From positions 5,508,625-5,572,624 of the forward strand of contig OZ025223.1 in assembly GCA_964019055.1 (NCBI GenBank): 64,000 nt of DNA. The letters are read 5' to 3'. Below the pieces are notes generated by a model that worked only from the letters and a program-made list of their open reading frames with translations, did no database searches and was not told the DNA's origin. A program made the position numbers and the translations under genes. Of the stretch, positions 56,101-61,743 are shown piece after piece. The DNA comes from Anthopleura xanthogrammica (taxonomy: Eukaryota; Cnidaria; Anthozoa; Actiniaria; Actiniidae). Position 1 is the first letter of the stretch. Every line of letters starts with the position of its first letter.

Positions 56101-57127
56101 TAGTGCTTACATTCTTACGTTGTTCCCAAGAGATACTTACCCGTTTAGTTCTATTTTTGTCCGTACTTACGTATTTCCCATCAACTAAGGGACCCTTTCG
56201 TGCTTGAATGTGTTCGTTTGCAGCTTTTGCTAATTCTTCTGCGGTTTCAGGTTTCTTTTCTTTTAACCAGGCACGCAATTCGGGACTTACTGCGTCCAGC
56301 ATTCTCTCGATTGTAACTTGCTCTAAGATGCGTTCTGCGTCCCCATTTACTCCAGCTACAAGCATCCATCTGTCTAGGAAACGTCGAGTCTTCCTAGCCC
56401 ACTGCACAAAATCCTCCTCGGGTAACTTCTCTGAATGACGGAACTTGTATCGGTAATGATCTACAGTTAACTGATACGATTCAAGTATTGCAAGTTTAGA
56501 AAGATCATAATTCTGTGCATCTGGATCTTTCAGTTCTAGATATACTGATTTAGCTCTTTCACTTAACCTTGGGATAAGGCTTCCCAACCACTGTTCCTTT
56601 GGGACAAACTGTGATTTGGCGGTCATTTCAAAAACTCTGAAAAAATCATCTATGTCCTCGTTTTCTCGCATATCTCTCATCTTCATAATGACTACATGTT
56701 TCTCATCTTTTACTGGTACTTGTCTTATTTGAGCTTCAACATCAAGCCTCTTCATTTCCAACTGTAAAGAAAGTATTCTTAACTGTCTCTCTTCTTCCTC
56801 TTTTCTCGCCTCTCTCTCATGCTGACGAGCCTCCCTTTCCTCCCTTATCACATCTATTTCCTCCTGTCTCATTTGTCTTCGCAGTCTAAGAAACTTATAC
56901 TGCTCCCCGAAATTCCCGGAAACTACATCTTCCAACCCTAAACCTTCCGAACCTCCAACAGCCCCTTCCTCATCTTCCGACCCTAGAGAAGTCATTTCCT
57001 TATCAAATATTCGTAACCTACTACCTAGATTCCATTTCCCATCCTCATCACTAAAACTTATACCCCTACTAACACATTCCTCCCTTAATTCTTCTAAACT
57101 AAAATCTCCATACATACGCGTGCTCAT
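53105..57127 (-). CDS. Gag-Pol polyprotein with integrase core deleted (1340 aa)
   Basis: There is one open frame without a Gag/Pol frameshift. Gag spans about 1-380, with a coiled region at 80-130. A zinc knuckle CX2CX4HX4C lies at 382-395, and the retropepsin motif LVDTG at 431-435. The integrase N-terminal region keeps the His pair (H674, H681) and FYWPRL at 695-700. It then jumps at residue 700/701 (about 55,027) to YSPFELLYGRTIRGPL, normally found after the catalytic core. The zinc-finger Cys pair and all three acidic catalytic residues are therefore missing. Reverse transcriptase follows with LDLTKGYWQI (1011-1020), FGMKTAPATFQRMM and YIDDV (1073-1077). RNase H has VDASNRG (D1225), TEKE, TDHNPL (D1292) and NADVLSR at the end. 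Reverse transcription may work; self-integration cannot. Confidence 0.9.
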   Translation of the reverse strand: MSTRMYGDFSLEELREECVSRGISFSDEDGKWNLGSRLRIFDKEMTSLGSEDEEGAVGGSEGLGLEDVVSGNFGEQYKFLRLRRQMRQEEIDVIREEREARQHEREARKEEEERQLRILSLQLEMKRLDVEAQIRQVPVKDEKHVVIMKMRDMRENEDIDDFFRVFEMTAKSQFVPKEQWLGSLIPRLSERAKSVYLELKDPDAQNYDLSKLAILESYQLTVDHYRYKFRHSEKLPEEDFVQWARKTRRFLDRWMLVAGVNGDAERILEQVTIERMLDAVSPELRAWLKEKKPETAEELAKAANEHIQARKGPLVDGKYVSTDKNRTKRVSISWEQRKNVSTSSPEGNKVERTHITDKEEKRDFSRSRNIRCYKCKELGHLSFNCPTKVSSTPTKPPGSRGLLCLTPLSNEPHFPELYIDGFICEIPAKMLVDTGCTRTLVHRRFVSKSDETCEKITVLTATGERIVIPLAWVVMKVPQGMYKELAGVVDNLPIDCLLGRSSYGRVVTRQDLLNQWIDNEQAFVMTRNQAKVKAQERIEELMDRENHMAAKTLSSRLVKQSQDRPSSDGHKKDAKNEILPEPSRINSKDDEVCKVNILDRNHEQVIFDQKNDITLAQCLKVASDEEPKEKDGYFFQRGLLMHRKFSVNDHDGLSYVDRVAVPESYRPEILRISHTTPLAGHLGRKKTISRISTHFYWPRLSFDVGYSPFELLYGRTIRGPLAVIKETWMEKDSPQPDLVTYVLEMRRRMTVMQEAVSQNMQESQAKQKKYYDKKSSVRKFEVGDKVLVLLPTPGNKLETKWHGPYPITRVKGDRTYEIDTGKKNKQHRSYNINLLSLWQSREEATAFVIEESQEMTYPHEKSLPQLGNDETWHDVTISNDLNEEQRTEVQELLKEFSDVFSGKPNLTNVAVHQIDTGDAKPIRRSPYKVPQRLEKAVTDEIDKMLKMNIVRPSVSPWFFPVVIVPKPDGSIRFCVDYRKLNDVTKMDAYPIPRMERMIERVSAAKFITTLDLTKGYWQISLEQSTIEKSAFITSRGLFEFLVMPFGMKTAPATFQRMMTEKVLKGLEDFTDAYIDDVEIDTDGTFAQHLAKIRLVLQRLRDCHLNARPSKCKVGMLTVEFVGHRVGNGTIKPREALVQTVAKFPGPRTKKEVRSFLGLVGYYRKFIHNFSERAAILSDLTKGNRPTKVNWDEKCEKAFCDLKNALINAPVLCPPKWNKEFIVQVDASNRGLGAILTQKDDQDEEHPIVFASRKLQPREEKLSTTEKECLAIVWALELFRYYLFGRHFILQTDHNPLVWLSRVRDKSRKLLRWSLSLQEYDLEIEHKSGKRNINADVLSRL

Positions 57128-57162
57128 TCCTTTGAGTCTGACTCAAGGCGACTAAGGTGACG
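57128..57162 (-). other. Short 5' leader of the LTR element
   Basis: Thirty-five bases lie between the primer-binding site and the Gag start codon at 57127. Confidence 0.7.
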
Positions 57163-57180
57163 ATCCCACTTCTGACACCA
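57163..57180 (-). other. Primer-binding site, tRNA-Leu type
   Basis: On the minus strand TGGTGTCAGAAGTGGGAT lies 6 bp inside the 5' LTR. It is complementary to the 3' end of animal tRNA-Leu (CAA-type, ending ATCCCACTTCTGACA plus CCA). Confidence 0.8.
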
Positions 57181-57186
57181 AAATTC

Positions 57187-57962
57187 TGTAACCGAACGGT
57201 TGTCACCTTGCCCCGACGTGCCTTAAAGCCTTCCCTCAAAGTAATGAACATGCACAACTTAACTGGTATAAATCGAAATTTATTATCATTAAATTCCATA
57301 AGCAACCCACCCGACCTGAAACAATCTTAAACTTAGACTAAATACGAAACTCACTCGCAACTCAAGCGAACCCAACTTAACTTAAAGATTTAAATGAATT
57401 TTACTTAATAATTACTTAAATGAAGTGTAACTTAATTCGATTATTGTTTTTTTGTTTTTACCTTTTTTTTTCTTCCTAGCAATCTATCAAAAAAAATTGT
57501 TCCTTGCATTTGTGTCCAGCTAGTGTGGTTATTTCTTTTGCTTTTCGATTCTGTCAAGATCCAGCACTTACTTCTTCGAGTTGTTTGGTTACGGTTCTTT
57601 GTTCGGCTAACTGACAATTCCTTTGAATACTTGAATTTTCTTTTCTTTGCAATTCTTTCTTCCTTTTTTGTTTAACGTTCTGTTTCAGTCTTTCAGCCCT
57701 GTAACTCTTCTTTTCTTTGATTGCTGACCTTGATTTCACGTTCGACGATACTACTACGGAACTCTGTGCGAGTTGATTCCTCAAGTAACTTAGTTCGTCT
57801 TGCTTCTGTGGTTGCCGGCCAACTACTGACACTTGTTTCGCAAGGGCGTATTTGAATATTCGCAGGAACAATAGATACTAATGAACTGCCTATAGACATT
57901 GGCTGCCTATGAAAAATGATTATGTAATACCTAGGATATTGAGATTAAGTTATTCCGTGACA
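57187..57962 (-). repeat. 5' LTR (element sense), 776 bp
   Basis: Partner of 52029-52804, same length and ends. It carries the promoter of the element by family analogy; no motif was needed for the call. Confidence 0.95.
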
Positions 57963-57967
57963 CTTCT
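57963..57967. other. Target-site duplication, right copy (CTTCT)
   Basis: Matches 52024-52028 and lies inside the interrupted Polinton gene. Confidence 0.9.
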
Positions 57968-58290
57968 ACTGCTATTCCCTGAAGTACGTTCATTAACCCG
58001 GTCGCCATCTTTGCCCCCGTGGCGGTCTGATATCTGTTATAGTATTTCTTAACGTCCTTTTTAGGTAATCTTTTGATATCTCCTAGACTTAGTTTGGCCC
58101 CCGTATATTCACTAATCGATCCTAATGTGGCAAGTATGCAAAGTTGTTCGCGCTTTTCCGCTACCTCTTCGTCCTCCTCCTCCTCCTCGGGCTTGGACTT
58201 TGGCTTCTTCTTTGGGGGAGTTGTTTCCTTTACTTCTTCTGTCTTTGAGGGCGTGGATTTATCATCGTATTGTTCCATGATGGATGTCAT
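57968..58290 (-). pseudogene. 5' part of the split Polinton gene
   Basis: It starts MTSIMEQYDD (a second Met 5 codons on is possible) with a Lys/Pro/Glu-rich N-terminus. A domain follows: REQLCILATLGSISEYTG, LSLGDIKRLPKKDVKKYY and MNVLQGIAVE, where the LTR element breaks it. The domain is clearly paralogous to the next gene (58368-58646). The rest of the gene is at 51767-52023. Not assigned to a known family; its place beside the ATPase is where Polintons often carry assembly genes, so a virion role is a guess. Confidence 0.75.
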
Positions 58291-58327
58291 GTTACTTTAT
58301 CATCGTCAACATGTACTTAGATCAAGC

Positions 58328-58375
58328 ATTTCTAGATCTAAAACTTCTAGATCAGGGATTTCTAGATCTAAAACT
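58328..58375. repeat. Short direct repeat with TCTAGA palindromes
   Basis: ATTTCTAGATCTAAAACT occurs at 58328-58345 and 58358-58375. The second copy overlaps the last codons of the gene at 58368, so the spacer copy looks like a duplicated gene end. Overlapping TCTAGA/AGATCT palindromes could also be protein sites upstream of the gene at 58290. Confidence 0.8.
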
Positions 58376-58646
58376 CCTCCTTCATCAGGAGTGCGCGTGA
58401 GATGATTTCCCCTAGGAATCTATGAGCTACGTTCATGAATCCAGGAAGGGGCTCAGTCGTGGGTTGATACATCTTATGATATTTCTCAACGTCCTTTGCT
58501 GGTAACTTTATGATATCTCCTAGATTTAGTTCGCGTCCAACGTGTTCGCTAATGGTTCCTAACAAAGCAAGTATGCAAAGTTGTTCCCTTAAGTCTCCCA
58601 CCTTCTTCTCGGGCTTGGACTTTACTTCTTTTGGAGGGGAATCCAT
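58368..58646 (-). CDS. Paralogue of the split gene, shorter (about 92 aa)
   Basis: I take the Met at 58646 (MDSPPKEV), because the sequence just upstream, GATAAAGTTATT, matches the context of the split gene's start (GATAAAGTAAC). A longer frame starts at 58673. The core REQLCILALLGTISEHVG, then LGDIIKLPAKDVEKYHKMYQ and FMNV, aligns with 57968-58290. It stops soon after the point where the LTR element broke its paralogue, so it lacks the ~85-residue C-terminal part. Function unknown. Confidence 0.7.
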   Translation of the reverse strand: MDSPPKEVKSKPEKKVGDLREQLCILALLGTISEHVGRELNLGDIIKLPAKDVEKYHKMYQPTTEPLPGFMNVAHRFLGEIISRALLMKEEF

Positions 58647-58661
58647 AATAACTTTATCATA

Positions 58662-58724
58662 ATCAAGATACACTTAAGCCTGGTACTTCTATCAGCATCA
58701 AGATACACTTAAGCCTGGTACTTC
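58662..58724. repeat. 28-bp direct repeat at the end of the ATPase gene
   Basis: ATCAAGATACACTTAAGCCT and the next 8 bases occur at 58662-58689 and 58697-58724 (35-bp offset). The second copy encodes the last residues and stop of the ATPase, so the first is a duplicated gene end in the spacer. Confidence 0.85.
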
Positions 58725-59329
58725 CACGTAGGATCGATGTGGGTGTATTAAGCAAAGACATATTCTGGAGTACCTTTCCTTCTTTAATATTTTCATCAAG
58801 GCGTTCCTCTCTTCAACATCCATGGTCCCTCCGAATTCTTCAAAGAGTAGCTTATTTGCCAATTGACTTGGACTGTAGAAGGATATGATGCACGTAACGT
58901 TCTCGCGGAAGGGTTTCGCAATCGAGGTAATCTGCTGAGTTAAGACCCAAATAGAGATCTTATCATGTCTTCCCGAAAATCCCAGCCTAACGAAGTGATT
59001 AGACCTATTTTTTAACTCTTTTGAGAAAGCACAATCATCCAAAATAATTAGAGTCTCCTGCCCCGAGAATATCTTCTTACACATGGAAAGTAGATCACAG
59101 ATCTCGTTCACATCATCTGCCTTGGGTGATAGGACGATGAATCTAGGATCATCTTTAGCGAAGCCTCGGTAAGTAAGATTCTCCACATAGTTGGACAGAT
59201 AAGTACGATGTATTCGAACACGTATCGGAAACTATTCCTTAGCGTATTCACTAGATAGTGAGTCTTTCCGCAATTCGTAGGACCTGTTATGATACAGTGA
59301 AAGGGAGTCTTATCTTTTAGTTCCTCCAT
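58698..59329 (-). pseudogene. Polinton packaging ATPase (FtsK/HerA-type) with a frame break
   Basis: The first segment from 59329 has the Walker A GPTNCGKT (residues 16-23) and VLICPT. The frame then breaks near 59,190, and the second frame carries the rest: Walker B TLIILDDCAF, SGRHDKISIWVLTQQ and a C-terminal region ending GLSVS at 58698. The family pumps viral DNA into preformed capsids in Polintons, adenovirus-like and giant-virus relatives. Total length, about 210 residues, is normal. The break is a single-base change of phase, so a sequencing error is possible; if real, this copy cannot package DNA. Located between the paralogue pair and the major capsid gene, as expected. Confidence 0.85.
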
Positions 59330-59424
59330 TCTTATTTATTGTATCATAACTATCCTTTAGTACTCCTAATCCCTCTCCATCTAGGATATGGGAGCTCTTA
59401 TCCTCAGAGGAACTCTCCCCACGT

Positions 59425-60672
59425 TTAGTACCAGTTTTGCTTGAAACTCCTCTTCTCGAACTCCACCAATCCGTCCGCCACGACAAATAAGTAACAGGTC
59501 ATTTCCACATCTTCCGTTCCAGCAGTTCTCTTAATGTACAACTTCACCCCTCCCTTCGTAGCGTCAGAAACGAGTCCACTACCATGGATGCCTCCATCAG
59601 GATGAGTCCTCAAATCAATCCACAGGGCAAACTTGTCCTCGTAAAACTCCTTTGGAGTTATGGTATCCGTTAATCCATATCGCATCACAATGGACTCCCA
59701 AAAGTCCGTTGGTATCATCCCATCGGAATACAACTTATGGGGCACGCTATTCACGTTGATGTCTACTTTGGTAATATTGGGGTTCGTGAACTTTTCTGAG
59801 TCCCTAGCGCAGGCCGTATATGGGTCTATGAATATCAGTAGGATCCCAGTCATGGATCGTAGGGGTAAGTTGATCTGTTCGTTGATTACGGTGGTGTTCT
59901 TTTTATTGATGGGGAAACTCTTGTGCATCAACACGTTCTCGTAGTAGAATCCCCTACCATCTTCGTAGCTGCGTAATGCTTCGTTTGCTAGATATTCGCT
60001 CGTAATGGTCTCGTACTCTAGTTCTAGATTGGATAAGGTATACTTTGCGTCTGTTTGGGTAGAGGTTACGATCTTCGCGTTTGTGGAAAAGGTAACCTGG
60101 AAGAGTAGAGTATCTACTAATCCGTTGGAATAATATACTCCATGAGAGTCGAGAATGGTGTGGGATATGGGGATTCTGTATCGTGTTCCATAGATCGCAG
60201 CAAGTGCAACTTCTGCAGAATCTGTCGTAACCTTATCTCCCGCACTTGTTCTTAGTTTCCGCATGTTTTCCGAGGAGATCCCTTCTCTTAGCCTATTCTT
60301 TCGTTCTTCTTTCCTGAGGAATAAGTCGCCGTAAGTTTGATAGAGGTCATATCGAACCAAATCTTCTATTGATCTTCCTCCAAAGGTAACTCTCATCTCT
60401 TCGATAAGGTTCTTTCCCAGGTTATTAACCACGGTCTTATTCTGATCTGCGGTGCTCCCATCCTTCAAAGTGAGATCCACTAAGAGCGCCACGCTTCCGG
60501 GAACAATAACAACGTTCTCCGGTAACTTGGGTATGTGAACATCCAACGTTCGTCCTGGATCCACTGTGGCTGGACTAAAGCTCACGCGATGAGTGTTCTT
60601 CTCTGCTTTGAGTCCATAGGGCTGTTTAAAGGACCTATCTATATCAAGCTTTTCTGGAATTGTTCTAGCCAT
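59425..60672 (-). CDS. Major capsid protein, double jelly-roll (415 aa)
   Basis: The frame is complete. The N-terminus DRSFKQPYGLKAEKNTHR, VSFSPATVDPGRTLDVHIPK and VIVPGSVALLVDLTLKDG is the typical opening of animal Polinton major capsid proteins. Inner strands follow with DLFLRKEERKNRLREGI, YRIPISHTILDSHGVYY, GILLIFIDPYTACARDSEK and, near the end, DKFALWIDLRTHPDGGIHGS. This protein forms the hexons of the icosahedral shell. The frame shows no breaks. It is divergent to the integrase gene with a 41-bp spacer. Start context is ATAAATAAGAAAG-ATG. Confidence 0.9.
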   Translation of the reverse strand: MARTIPEKLDIDRSFKQPYGLKAEKNTHRVSFSPATVDPGRTLDVHIPKLPENVVIVPGSVALLVDLTLKDGSTADQNKTVVNNLGKNLIEEMRVTFGGRSIEDLVRYDLYQTYGDLFLRKEERKNRLREGISSENMRKLRTSAGDKVTTDSAEVALAAIYGTRYRIPISHTILDSHGVYYSNGLVDTLLFQVTFSTNAKIVTSTQTDAKYTLSNLELEYETITSEYLANEALRSYEDGRGFYYENVLMHKSFPINKKNTTVINEQINLPLRSMTGILLIFIDPYTACARDSEKFTNPNITKVDINVNSVPHKLYSDGMIPTDFWESIVMRYGLTDTITPKEFYEDKFALWIDLRTHPDGGIHGSGLVSDATKGGVKLYIKRTAGTEDVEMTCYLFVVADGLVEFEKRSFKQNWY

Positions 60673-60713
60673 CTTTCTTATTTATGTAATAATGAGCTAC
60701 TCTTTTAGATACT
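60673..60713. promoter_or_regulatory. Bidirectional spacer between capsid and integrase genes
   Basis: Only 41 AT-rich bp separate the two divergent start codons. TTATTTATGTAATAAT contains AT-rich promoter-like words for the minus strand (ATAAATAAG before the capsid ATG). Must contain both start signals if each gene has its own. Confidence 0.5.
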
Positions 60714-61715
60714 ATGAATCAAAAGAAGAAAGGAGAAACTCTTTCAAACGTTTATTACTCAACCGAAGGATATTGGAAGGGATATTCCGCGATCTCGAGA
60801 CTATCCGAAGCAACAGGCATTTCCGAAGAGATCACGAGGAAGTGGCTTATTAAGCAAGCTTTGTGGCAAATTTACCTCCCTGCCCCCACGTACATTCCCA
60901 GATACCATTGGAACATTTCTGAGCCCGATCAGATCCATCAAGCGGACTTACTCTTTATGCCCCACGATACCGTGAAGAAAAAGATCTATAAGTACGCTCT
61001 CGTCGTGATCGACGTTGCTTCTAGATACGTGGACGCGGAACCTTTGACCGCGAAGTACTCCACGGGAGTATCTAAGGCTTTAGAAAGGATTTATTCTAGA
61101 AAATTATATTGGCCTGAGACTTTGATGGTCGATCCAGGAACAGAATTCAAGGGAGCTTTTACGAAGGTCATGAATGGGCGTGACGTAAAAAACCAAAGAT
61201 CAGATCCTGGAAATCACAGAGCACAATCCCTCGTGGAGCGCGCTAATCGAACGATCGCTGAGAAGCTGTTTAGTCATCAGTATGCACAAGAGATGCTCAG
61301 AGAGGGAAGGTCCCGAGAATGGGTGGAACGACTTCCTGCCGTGATAGGGGCTATTAACAACGAAGTCAAGAGGATTACTGGAAAGAAAGCAAAGGAAGCA
61401 CAAAATCTAAAGTCCCTCGAGCTAAAAGATCCTATCTACAAAAGACCCGTGGGATCAAAGGAAAATAGGATCCCTGGAGGGGTTTTTGTTCGATACTTAT
61501 ATAGCGCTGGGGAAGAGGAAGGAGGTCGACAGCGCGCTACTGATCCCATTTGGTCTATAGAAGTTTACGAGATATCGCGTGCGACCATTACTCCTAATCA
61601 ACCTGTGCTTTATTATCTTTCTGGGGAAGCTCCCAAGCGTTCTTTCGTTAGAGAAGAGTTACAGGTTATCCCTGAGGACACGGAACTCCCGCCTGATGGT
61701 GTTTTGGGCTCATGA
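60714..61715 (+). CDS. Polinton integrase, RVE family (333 aa)
   Basis: The N-terminal part (1-60) contains a helical region (SAISRLSEATGISEEITRKW). The catalytic core has IHQADLLFMP (D78), LMVDPGTEF (D140) and SLVERANRT (E175), giving a D,D34E triad like retroviral integrases. The C-terminal ~90 residues (GVFVRYLY...IWSIEVYEISR) look like the SH3/chromo-like end of these enzymes. It inserts the linear Polinton DNA into host DNA with a 6-bp staggered cut. All catalytic residues are present. It converges with polymerase B, 28 bp between stops. Confidence 0.92.
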   Translation: MNQKKKGETLSNVYYSTEGYWKGYSAISRLSEATGISEEITRKWLIKQALWQIYLPAPTYIPRYHWNISEPDQIHQADLLFMPHDTVKKKIYKYALVVIDVASRYVDAEPLTAKYSTGVSKALERIYSRKLYWPETLMVDPGTEFKGAFTKVMNGRDVKNQRSDPGNHRAQSLVERANRTIAEKLFSHQYAQEMLREGRSREWVERLPAVIGAINNEVKRITGKKAKEAQNLKSLELKDPIYKRPVGSKENRIPGGVFVRYLYSAGEEEGGRQRATDPIWSIEVYEISRATITPNQPVLYYLSGEAPKRSFVREELQVIPEDTELPPDGVLGS

Positions 61716-61743
61716 GTGGGGCTCGTCAAGAGCTAAAGATTCG

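Larger units (their letters stand above)
52029..57962 (-). mobile_element. Ty3/gypsy LTR retrotransposon, Gmr1-type, integrase-deleted
   Basis: It has two 776-bp LTRs with TG...CA ends, a 5-bp target duplication, a primer-binding site, a polypurine tract and one Gag-Pol frame on the minus strand. Domain order is Gag, zinc knuckle, protease, integrase remnant, reverse transcriptase, RNase H. Integrase ahead of reverse transcriptase in a gypsy-type pol is the known trait of Gmr1-like elements. On reading the two LTRs I see only two differences (52060 A against 57218 G, and 52661 T against 57819 C), so the insertion is recent. It splits a Polinton gene. Confidence 0.9.

Noticed and set aside
53105..57127. 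Copia-type element, because integrase precedes RT
   Set aside because: RT and RNase H motifs (FGMKTAPATFQ, YIDDV, TDHNPL, NADVLSR) are gypsy-type; Gmr1-like elements have this order.
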